Positions 4,456 through 10,604 of a stretch of DNA of 10,604 bases are shown one piece after another. Numbering within the stretch: the first letter of the stretch is position 1; every line of letters starts with the position of its first letter. The DNA is taken from positions 1-10,604 of the forward strand of contig CAYWYJ010000132.1 in assembly GCA_964462635.1 (NCBI GenBank), written 5' to 3'. The stretch is from JBFMAI01 sp964462635. GTDB taxonomy: Bacteria > Planctomycetota > Phycisphaerae > UBA1845 > Fen-1342. The translations under genes were made by a program, and so were the position numbers. Below the pieces are notes generated by a model that made no database searches, was not told the origin of the DNA, and saw only the letters and a list, made by a program, of their open reading frames with translations.

Positions 4456-6780
4456 TTACGGGGCGGTCGGCGCCGAGGCCGGCGTCTCCGTCGAGCGGCG
4501 CCGGCAGCTCTCCGCGAAGTCGCGCACCAGCTCATCGGCGTCGGTTTGGGCGATATGGGCCGCCTGGTCGGCGAACGCCTCGCCCTGGCGGGCCAACACC
4601 CGCACCGCCATCAGCCGCACGAGCCAGTGCGGGTGCTCGGCACACCGTTCGACGGCCGCCGCCATCCCCCGGTCGAGGCCAACCGCGTCCAGCGCGGCGA
4701 GCGTGCGCGCGCGCAGCTCCCACGACGGGCTGTCGAGCAGGTTCAGCAGGGCCTCGCGCAGCCGGTCCGTCGGCACGGGCTCCGGGCGGTAGTTGAGCGC
4801 CCCCCGCTCGGCGCGCTGCCGCTCGCCCCACAGCTCCGCCGCCAAGTTCAACGCCCGCACGCGTTCGGCCTCCGAATCTCCGGTCAACGTGCTGAACAGG
4901 GCGCCGACCGCGGCCCGCCCCGCCACCGCCGGAATGCGGTTCAGATACACCGGGCGTAACTCCTGACCGCCGCGGGCCGGCCGCCAAGCGCCGTCCGGGC
5001 CCCGCTCGGCGTCCAGCAGGGCGCGGAGGGTCACCCGCTGCAACTGCTGCGGCGTCTGCTGGACGACGCGCCGCGGCGGCCCCACGTCCAGCGTCCGCCG
5101 CAGACGCACCGTCTGCCCGGGGTACAAGACGCGCACGGCGTCCAGGCTGACGGTCATCAGCGTCGGGTACTCACGGCGCCGGTCGCCCTCGAGGCTGAAC
5201 GACAGCAGGAAGACGGGGTTCACCAGCCCGTCGGGCCCCAGGACGATGGGAAACGGGCCGCGGTTGGTCAGCGAGAACGTGGCCCACCACGGCTCACCGG
5301 GGGCGGGGCCGAGGTCCTCCGGGCTGACCTGGGCGTCGAGGAACGCGCCGGGCTGCTGCACGAAACTGAGCGCGCGGGTGTCAAAGCGTGCCAGGGCGCG
5401 GCGCAGCTCCGCCGCGCGGTCCGCCGGCTGCGACGCCGGGGCGGTGGCGGTGGCGGGCAGATCGAGGGCGGCGAGCAGGTCCGCCGGCTGCCCCACCGTC
5501 GGCCGCGGGTCGAGCCGATTGATGGTCCACACCGCCCCCAGTTCGTCGCCCGCGTCGTGGAGTAGTTTGGCCAGCAGGGCGGCCGCGAAGGCGTCGCGGG
5601 CGGCCACCGTTTCCAGCGTTCGCCGGGCCTCGTCGGTCCGCAGGTTGTCGGCCTGGGCCCAACCCAGCACGCGGCGGACGAAGTCGTCGTCGGGGGCGCG
5701 GGCGGCGGCGGCCTCGGCCAGCATCAAGGCGCGCTGCGGCTGCGGCTGGACCGAGCAGTAGTACCAAGCCGCCTGGGCCACCTCGTTGACGGGGGCCTGG
5801 GCCGGGTCGCGCAGCCCGGCGAAGCGCTGCGCGAGCTGCTCCGCGACCTGCGCGGCTTCCACGGTGCGGCCGGCGCGCGCCAGCAGGTAGTGCAGAAACA
5901 GGCCGGCCTCCGCGGCGACCACGGGGTCGGCCGCGATCGCCGCCCGCGCTTCCTCGACGGCTGCGTTGATCTGGTCGCGGGCCATCAGGTTGTGCGCCCG
6001 GTCGAGCAGGAACGAACCCGGCAGGTCGCCGGGGTCGGCGCCACGGCCGAAGGTCTGGCGGGCGTAGTCGAAGAACAGGCCGGCCTCCGCGGCCAGCCCG
6101 TAATGGTCCAGCAACGAGGCGGCCTGCCACGTCAGGTCGAGCGAGAGCGGCTGAACCTGCAAAGCGCGGAGGATCGCCGGCAGACGCTCCGTGGGCGGCG
6201 CGGCGTCTCCCAGGGTTTGCAGCCAGAGCAACGCCGCCTCGGGGCTGCCCGGTTCCAGCACGAGGGCTTGTTCGAGTTCCCGGCGCGCGGCCGGCGTGTC
6301 CATTCGCTCGAGGGCCAGGCGGGCGCGTTCGACGTGGATCATGGCCAGCATCGCCGGCGGGCGGCGCGTGGCGGCCAGGGCCTCGAGCCACTTCGCCCGC
6401 TGCTCCGTGGTCTGGTGCGCCCGCAGCCCCGCCTGGAGCCACAAGGCGAAAGCGCCCTGGTGCGTCGGGTCGGCGTCCACGAGGGCCGTGAGCATCCGGC
6501 CGGCCTCGTCCGCGTCGCCGGCGAGCGTGGCCAGCTCGTACAGCCACAGGCACGCGTCGGTCTGCTTGGGATTCAGGCGCAGCGCGGCCCGCAGCAGCGT
6601 GCGGATGTGCCGCACATCGGCTTCGGTCTGGCGGCCGCGTTGGGCCAGCCCGTGATCGCGGGCCAGGTCCACCAGCAGCTCCGCCGTCGTGAGCGGCGGA
6701 TTGCGGCCGGCGGCCCACGCCGGCGCCGTACAGGCCCCCAGGCAAGCCACCAACAGCCAGGTTTGCACTCGTGTCCGCAT
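4456..6780 (-). CDS. Secreted TPR-like and HEAT-like helical repeat protein
   Basis: A 774-residue exported protein. The signal peptide is residues 1-23 (cleavage after APAWA); LLVAC at 9-13 is also a possible lipobox. Residues 30-430 are Ala/Leu-rich helical pairs with TPR features, such as AARRELEQALVLEPGSPEA (164-182) and AGDADEAGRMLTALVDADP (87-105). A Pro/Ala/Thr linker follows (about 440-455). Residues 498-590 look like a beta-sandwich (WATFSLTNRGPFPIVLGPDG), similar in style to the neighbours but without the CGC motif. The C-terminus (about 670-762) has HEAT-like helices with SWELRARTLAALDAV and HWLVRLMAVRVLARQG. GGGAGG lies 5 bases before the ATG, supporting this start. No catalytic motif is seen; a scaffold role in the envelope is the likely guess. 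Only the domain types are supported. Confidence 0.87.
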   Translation of the reverse strand: MRTRVQTWLLVACLGACTAPAWAAGRNPPLTTAELLVDLARDHGLAQRGRQTEADVRHIRTLLRAALRLNPKQTDACLWLYELATLAGDADEAGRMLTALVDADPTHQGAFALWLQAGLRAHQTTEQRAKWLEALAATRRPPAMLAMIHVERARLALERMDTPAARRELEQALVLEPGSPEAALLWLQTLGDAAPPTERLPAILRALQVQPLSLDLTWQAASLLDHYGLAAEAGLFFDYARQTFGRGADPGDLPGSFLLDRAHNLMARDQINAAVEEARAAIAADPVVAAEAGLFLHYLLARAGRTVEAAQVAEQLAQRFAGLRDPAQAPVNEVAQAAWYYCSVQPQPQRALMLAEAAAARAPDDDFVRRVLGWAQADNLRTDEARRTLETVAARDAFAAALLAKLLHDAGDELGAVWTINRLDPRPTVGQPADLLAALDLPATATAPASQPADRAAELRRALARFDTRALSFVQQPGAFLDAQVSPEDLGPAPGEPWWATFSLTNRGPFPIVLGPDGLVNPVFLLSFSLEGDRRREYPTLMTVSLDAVRVLYPGQTVRLRRTLDVGPPRRVVQQTPQQLQRVTLRALLDAERGPDGAWRPARGGQELRPVYLNRIPAVAGRAAVGALFSTLTGDSEAERVRALNLAAELWGERQRAERGALNYRPEPVPTDRLREALLNLLDSPSWELRARTLAALDAVGLDRGMAAAVERCAEHPHWLVRLMAVRVLARQGEAFADQAAHIAQTDADELVRDFAESCRRRSTETPASAPTAP

Positions 6781-6918
6781 CGTCGCCTCCCGGGTCTGAG
6801 AACCGGCTGGGCATGATACCGTGGGGAGGCGGTCCTGCGTATGCGGCAGCGGACCGAGCTACTTCGGAACCGGCCTGCCTTGGCACGGTTCAACTTGGTG
6901 TGCCCCGACCGGGGTTGT

Positions 6919-6946
6919 TTGCCCCAACGGCATCCTGCGCTACACT
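6919..6946 (+). promoter_or_regulatory. Promoter of the POT-family transporter
   Basis: TTGCCC (6919-6924) and TACACT (6941-6946) are separated by 16 bases, in the divergent region 6781-7043. The start would be near 6953, about 90 bases before the ATG at 7044. The -35 overlaps GTTTGCCCC (6917-6925), the same 9-mer found at the sigma promoter, and GGGG at 6911-6914 can pair with CCCC at 6922-6925. For the opposite gene (start at 6780) only a weak TATCAT-like -10 (plus-strand 6813-6818) was seen, with no good -35. Confidence 0.5.
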
Positions 6947-7043
6947 ACCCGCTCGATGCCGTGCGCCCGCGGCCATCGCACGCCGCGCCGCCCCGAGTTG
7001 GCGGGCGATGGCCGGCCCTGTTGCTCTGAAAGAAGGCGACCCG

Positions 7044-8561
7044 ATGGACACCAGCGCCGCAACCACCCCGCGTCCCAAGTTGACGTTTGCCGAGCAGATG
7101 GCCAGCTTCCCACGGTCGTTCTGGGTGGCCAACGTCATCGAGCTTGTGGAGCGATTCTCGTTCTACGGCGTGCGGACGATTGCCGCGCTGTACATCACGG
7201 AAACGGCGGAGCGCGGCGGGTTGGCGCTATCGAGCACGGACAAGGGCATCTTCTTCGGGGTCTGGTCGCTGATTCAGTGCCTGCTGCCGATGTTCACGGG
7301 CGGGTTCGCCGATCGCTACGGGTATCGCCGGTCACTCATGGTCGCGTTTGGGATCAACCTGATCGGCTACGGGCTCATGGGCTATACGACAAGCTGGTGG
7401 AGCTTCATGGTCGCGTGTTGCCTGATCGGCACGGGGACGGCCATTTTCAAGCCGCCGCTGCACGGCACGTTGGCCCACTGCGTCAATGAGACGAACTCGT
7501 CGGTGGGCTGGGGGATGTTCTACCAGGTGGTCAACATCGGCGGGTTCGTGGGGCCGCTGGTCTGCGGGTACCTCCGGCTGCTGGAGTGGCGTTACGCGTT
7601 CTTCACGGCGTCGGGGATCATCGTGCTCAACATTCTGATCACGGCGCTGTTTCTCAAAGACTACTCGAAAGGCCGCGTTGCTGAAGAAGGGCGGCCCGCG
7701 AAGGGCCCCGGCGCGGTGTTTGCCGAGAGCCTGAGCGTCTTCAAGGATGTGCGCTTTGTCGCCTTTCTGGCGATCTTCTCCGGCTTCTGGTTCATGTTCA
7801 TGCAGCTGTTCGACCAGCTCTCCATCTTCATCAATCAGTGGGTCGATTCGAATGACGTGGCCCAATTCCTGGCCCGCGTCACGGGAATGGAGTTCTTCAA
7901 GCACATGGCCGCTGACGGCGGGCAGGTGAACCCGGAATGGATCGTCAACGTCGATGCCGGCTCCATCATCGTGCTCGTCCTGTTCATCTCGTACATCACC
8001 GGCAAGTTCCGCCCCATCAGCGCGATGATCGTGGGCATGTTCATCTGCTGCGGCGGCTTCCTGCTGGCCGGGTCGGTGACGACCGGCGGGCTGTGCGTGC
8101 TCGGCATCTTCATCTTCGCCATCGGCGAGATGGCGTGCAGCCCGAAGTTCAGTGAGTACATCGGCTTGATGGCCGCCCCCGAGAAGAAGGCCCTCTACAT
8201 GGGGTATTCCAATATTCCGTTCGCGGTCGGCTGGGCCGGGGCGAATTTCGTCGGCGGACCGTTGTACGATCTGCTGTCCGACAAGTACCAGTTGGCCCGG
8301 CGCTACCTGATTGAGGTCGTGGGGCAGCCGGCGGACGTGGTGGGTTCACTTTCCATGAGCGAACTCATGCCGCGTTTGGCGGCCGCGCTGGGGCAGAGCG
8401 AAGCAGCCGCCCGGCGGGTCTTGTGGGACCACTACCAACCGCAGTCGTTCTGGCTGATTTGCACCGGGATTGGGCTCGCGGCGACCTTCGCGATGGTGGG
8501 CTACCATTTCTGGTTGCAGGCGGCGGCCCGGGCACACAGCCGCGCCGGTTCTACGGCGTAG
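7044..8561 (+). CDS. POT/PTR-family proton-coupled transporter (MFS), with two large outward loops
   Basis: A 505-residue inner-membrane protein with about 12 hydrophobic segments. The POT signature ExxERFxxYG is present as ELVERFSFYG (33-42) in the first helix. FADRYGYRR (88-96) is the MFS motif A, and FYQVVNIGG (159-167) corresponds to the second POT motif, FYxxINxGS. Known members import di- and tripeptides, nitrate or other solutes with protons; the substrate here cannot be read off. Two hydrophilic insertions stand out: about 265-305 (between helices 7 and 8) and about 411-466 (between helices 11 and 12). Both should face the periplasm. The start at 7044 is chosen because AGAAGG lies 7 bases upstream and the protein then begins just before the first helix; the frame is open further upstream without support. 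Confidence 0.9.
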   Translation: MDTSAATTPRPKLTFAEQMASFPRSFWVANVIELVERFSFYGVRTIAALYITETAERGGLALSSTDKGIFFGVWSLIQCLLPMFTGGFADRYGYRRSLMVAFGINLIGYGLMGYTTSWWSFMVACCLIGTGTAIFKPPLHGTLAHCVNETNSSVGWGMFYQVVNIGGFVGPLVCGYLRLLEWRYAFFTASGIIVLNILITALFLKDYSKGRVAEEGRPAKGPGAVFAESLSVFKDVRFVAFLAIFSGFWFMFMQLFDQLSIFINQWVDSNDVAQFLARVTGMEFFKHMAADGGQVNPEWIVNVDAGSIIVLVLFISYITGKFRPISAMIVGMFICCGGFLLAGSVTTGGLCVLGIFIFAIGEMACSPKFSEYIGLMAAPEKKALYMGYSNIPFAVGWAGANFVGGPLYDLLSDKYQLARRYLIEVVGQPADVVGSLSMSELMPRLAAALGQSEAAARRVLWDHYQPQSFWLICTGIGLAATFAMVGYHFWLQAAARAHSRAGSTA

Positions 8562-8734
8562 GTGGCTTTCTCGAGCTCCGTTTCGCGCCAAGCACTCGCG
8601 GCTGATGCAGGTCGGGATGCCGCCGCAAGGTCCAGTCACGCCCAGCCCGGTGGATCGGGTGTCCGACGTCGACGGATCGAGAGGTGGAGACAGGCCGCGG
8701 GCGGGGTCGCGGTGCCACGCTGCCTTGGGGGGTT

Positions 8735-8773
8735 CCACCGGCCCGCCACTCGCGTGGCGAGTCCGGTCGGTGG
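8735..8773 (-). repeat. Dispersed GCGA-loop hairpin repeat, copy 2 (inverted)
   Basis: The minus strand carries the same 17-base core as 484-500, with the GCGA loop. It forms a 6-bp inner stem (plus-strand 8744-8749 with 8754-8759). An 8-bp outer stem (CCACCGGC 8735-8742 with GTCGGTGG 8766-8773, one wobble) surrounds it. The result is a composite hairpin of 39 bases. The remainder of the 266-base gap 8562-8827 shows no gene and no convincing terminator for the transporter. Confidence 0.55.
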
Positions 8774-8792
8774 CGTCAGACCCGCTCGGTCG

Positions 8793-8821
8793 TGGACACC
8801 CCCGCGCCGGCGGGGCAAAAT
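8793..8821 (+). promoter_or_regulatory. Promoter of the radical SAM gene, likely giving a leaderless mRNA
   Basis: TGGACA (8793-8798, 5 of 6) and CAAAAT (8816-8821, 4 of 6) are separated by 17 bases. The predicted transcript start, 6 to 8 bases past the -10, coincides with the ATG at 8828. The spacer is almost filled by a perfect palindrome, CCCCGC-GCCG-GCGGGG (8800-8815), a plausible operator. No Shine-Dalgarno precedes the ATG. Confidence 0.42.
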
Positions 8822-8827
8822 GGCCGC

Positions 8828-10414
8828 ATGATCGCCGCCGAAGCACGACGACGACCCCGCGTGCGGTTCATCAACCCGAACTCGCCGCTGTCCAGCATCA
8901 CCATCCCCGACGTGATTCGGCATATGACCGCCCCCCTGGGGCCGCTCGCCCCCCGCGCGTGGCGCCGCGGCCCGGCGCCGCCGCGGAAGGCCCTGTTTGC
9001 CCCGACGGGGCTGATGATCTGCGCCGCGGTCATGCCGCGGGACTGGGACGTCGAGCTGGTCGACGAATGCACGCTGGACCGGCCGCACACGCCGCGGGCC
9101 GACGTCGATCTCGTCGGCCTCGGGGCGATGACCACGCAGGCCAAGCGGGCGTACGCGCTGGCCGACGAGTACCGGCGGCTGGGCGTCCCGGTCGTCCTCG
9201 GCGGCATCCATCCGAGCGCGCTGCCGAATGAGGCGCTGCATCACGCCGACGCGGTCTGCCTCGGGGATGCGGAATCCACGCTGCCGCACCTGATCGCGGA
9301 CTTTGAGACCGCGACGCGCCAGGGCCGCGACGCCCGCACCGGCCTGAAACGCGTCTACGACTGGGCCTTGTTCGAGACCGCCCCCATCGCCACGCCGCGC
9401 AAGGACGTCATCAACCCCGCCGACTATCTCGTCGCCAATCCGATCCAGACGACGCGCGGCTGCCCGCACGCCTGCCACTTCTGCACGACGCCGGCGGTCT
9501 TCGGCCGCAAGTTCCGCCAGCGGTCGATCGCGTCGATCGTGGACGAAATGCGGGCGGTGTGCGCAGTCCGCCGGCCGTGGTGCTTCATCTTCGCGGACGA
9601 CAATTTCGGCGGGAACCAGGCGTGGGCGTTGGAGTTCTGCGAGGCCATCCGCCCGCTGAAGGTGTCGTGGGCGACGCAGTGCGACATCCTCATCAGCAAG
9701 AACGACCGGCTGCTGCGGGCGATGCGCGCCAGCGGCTGCCAGGGGCTGATCCTCGGCCTGGAAAGCCCGCGACAGGACACACTCACCGAAGCCGGCAAGA
9801 AGTTCGTTCGCAGCGACACTTACGAGCAGCGCATCCGCAAGATCCAGAGCTTCGGCATCAGCCTGTGGGGTGCGTTCATCTTTGGGTTCGACCACGACAC
9901 CTGGACCGACTGCATGGCGGCGTGCCGCTTCGCCCAGCGCATGGACCTGGCGATGAGCTGCTTCCCGGTCCTCACGCCGTACCCGGGCACCGAGTTTTTC
10001 CGCCAGTTCGAGCGCGAGGGACGCATCCGCACGTACGACTGGGAGCGCTACAACGGGGCCAGCGTGGTGTACGAGCCGCGACAGATGACGGCGAAGCAAC
10101 TTCGGCACGCGCAGATGGCGGCGTTCGCGGAGTTCTATTCGCCGCGGTCGGCGTGGCAGCGGCTGAAGGCGTGGCCGGTGAAATCGCGGGCGTGGCTGGC
10201 GAACCTCGCGTGCTGGCAGGGGATCGCGTACTACTACCGGCGGGCCGGGCGACAGGTGCCGGCGTTCCGCGACTTTCTGCGGCCCGAGTCGCGGGCGTGG
10301 GACTACGCGGATGAGGCGTGGGCGACGGACGCCGGCGCGGAGGTGCCGACGTTCGAGCCGGCCGTCGCGGTGGGGGTGCGCTCGATGGCCGGTGTGGCAC
10401 CGGCTGCCGTGTAG
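8828..10414 (+). CDS. B12-binding-domain radical SAM protein
   Basis: The 528-residue product is a cytosolic radical SAM enzyme of the cobalamin-domain class. The N-terminal part (about 10-165) resembles a B12-binding Rossmann fold: VELVDE (75-80), VDLVGLGAMT (93-102), GVPVVLGGIHPSALP (119-133). It has no DxHxxG motif, as is common in this class. The radical SAM core follows, with the 4Fe-4S ligands C212, C216 and C219 in GCPHACHFC. Family landmarks are FIFADDNFGGN (253-263), GLILGLES (306-313), FGFDHDT (about 352-358) and TPYPGTE (383-389). Such enzymes carry out methylations or other radical steps on lipids, antibiotics or cofactors; the substrate cannot be told here. The ATG at 8828 is preferred: it precedes the B12-type fold directly. 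The family assignment is sure, the reaction unknown. No biosynthetic partner gene lies beside it. Confidence 0.9.
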   Translation: MIAAEARRRPRVRFINPNSPLSSITIPDVIRHMTAPLGPLAPRAWRRGPAPPRKALFAPTGLMICAAVMPRDWDVELVDECTLDRPHTPRADVDLVGLGAMTTQAKRAYALADEYRRLGVPVVLGGIHPSALPNEALHHADAVCLGDAESTLPHLIADFETATRQGRDARTGLKRVYDWALFETAPIATPRKDVINPADYLVANPIQTTRGCPHACHFCTTPAVFGRKFRQRSIASIVDEMRAVCAVRRPWCFIFADDNFGGNQAWALEFCEAIRPLKVSWATQCDILISKNDRLLRAMRASGCQGLILGLESPRQDTLTEAGKKFVRSDTYEQRIRKIQSFGISLWGAFIFGFDHDTWTDCMAACRFAQRMDLAMSCFPVLTPYPGTEFFRQFEREGRIRTYDWERYNGASVVYEPRQMTAKQLRHAQMAAFAEFYSPRSAWQRLKAWPVKSRAWLANLACWQGIAYYYRRAGRQVPAFRDFLRPESRAWDYADEAWATDAGAEVPTFEPAVAVGVRSMAGVAPAAV

Positions 10415-10436
10415 CGGCGGGGCTCCGCACCCGCCG
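10415..10436 (+). other. Hairpin directly after the radical SAM stop codon
   Basis: CGGCGGG (10415-10421) pairs perfectly with CCCGCCG (10430-10436) around an 8-base loop, beginning at the base after TAG. Another 7-bp hairpin (10388-10394 with 10398-10404) lies in the last codons. Neither has a T-run, so they may stabilise the 3' end or assist termination without being classic terminators. Confidence 0.4.
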
Positions 10437-10464
10437 TCAGCGCCGGGTTCCGAGCGTGCGATCA

Positions 10465-10548
10465 GAGCCGCGACCGTAAGGGAGCAGACCCGCCCCGACG
10501 AGCCCCAAGCGCAAGCGCGCCGCACGAGCCCCCAGCGCCAAATGGGCG
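10465..10548 (+). repeat. Cluster of three degenerate GAGCC-headed repeat units
   Basis: Three units start with GAGCC at 10465, 10500 and 10526 and continue in a related way: GCGACCGTAAGGGAGC, CCAAGCGCAAGCGCGC and CCCAGCGCCAAATGGG. They share the pattern GAGCC-NNN-A-(C/G)CG-NNAA. Spacing is uneven (35 and 26 bases), so this is not a clean tandem array. I recall similar short extragenic repeats from planctomycete genomes, but cannot confirm that here. Confidence 0.4.
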
Positions 10549-10569
10549 TTCAGGATCGTGGAACGCCAA

Positions 10570-10590
10570 CCGGGAGGGCGAGCCTCCCGG
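10570..10590. repeat. 8-bp hairpin repeat at the right edge
   Basis: CCGGGAGG (10570-10577) and CCTCCCGG (10583-10590) are perfect arms around GCGAG. The GCGA echoes the loops of the other hairpins in the window. Together with the flanking CGAGCCGCGGGCGG it resembles extragenic palindromes common in planctomycetes; this is recollection, not a search result. Confidence 0.4.
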
Positions 10591-10604
10591 CGAGCCGCGG
10601 GCGG

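Noticed and set aside
6771..7043. Upstream extension of the transporter frame by 91 codons
   Set aside because: It would cover the promoter at 6919-6946 and add an Ala/Pro/Arg-rich stretch before the normal first POT helix. The ATG at 7044 has a Shine-Dalgarno.
8636..10525. A 629-codon minus-strand frame opposite the radical SAM gene
   Set aside because: It is a shadow of the codon bias on the opposite strand. It is rich in Arg/Ala/His with no domain, and it spans intergenic repeats at both ends.
1..10604. Defence island, CRISPR array, prophage, insertion sequence or tRNA
   Set aside because: No evenly spaced repeats, transposase, integrase, Cas, nuclease or toxin motif, and no tRNA-like TTCRA arm with an acceptor stem were seen on either strand.

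Overview
The window is strongly GC-rich bacterial DNA with sparsely packed genes. The gene content suggests a planctomycete (Planctomycetota), possibly the Phycisphaerae. The signs are paired secreted DUF1573 proteins, a sigma-70 factor with the RLNYWRRR-type region 1.2 helix seen in planctomycete sigma factors, Ala/Pro/Thr/Gln linkers of the TAPASQPAD type, and short dispersed hairpin repeats between genes. This assignment is inferred from recognition, not from a search.

Layout. The minus-strand block runs from about 6780 down to 1. It holds a secreted 774-residue repeat protein (4456-6780), two secreted DUF1573 proteins (3178-4272 and 2002-3144, only 33 bases apart), a sigma-70 family factor (641-1615), and the first 33 codons of an unrecognised gene (1-100). 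The plus-strand block starts at the divergent region 6781-7043. It holds a POT-family major facilitator transporter (7044-8561) and a cobalamin-binding-type radical SAM enzyme (8828-10414).

How the genes may work together. The three secreted proteins form one directional cluster, and all appear to be exported beta-sandwich or helical-repeat proteins, which suggests a shared envelope role. The sigma gene has its own promoter, with a palindrome over the -35, so it need not be co-transcribed with them. The transporter and the radical SAM enzyme each have their own promoter-like sites. No pathway links them from the sequence alone.

Regulatory regions are the most distinctive part. In front of the gene at 100, a good promoter (392-419) is followed by two tandem intrinsic terminators on the same strand. 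A 10-base segment upstream is perfectly complementary to the first terminator, which is the layout of an attenuator. The radical SAM gene has a promoter placed so that its transcript would start at or next to the ATG, with no Shine-Dalgarno. A hairpin repeat with a GCGA loop occurs at 476-504 and again, inverted, at 8735-8773. The last 150 bases are a cluster of degenerate repeats. I found no tRNA, rRNA, CRISPR array, transposase or phage gene.
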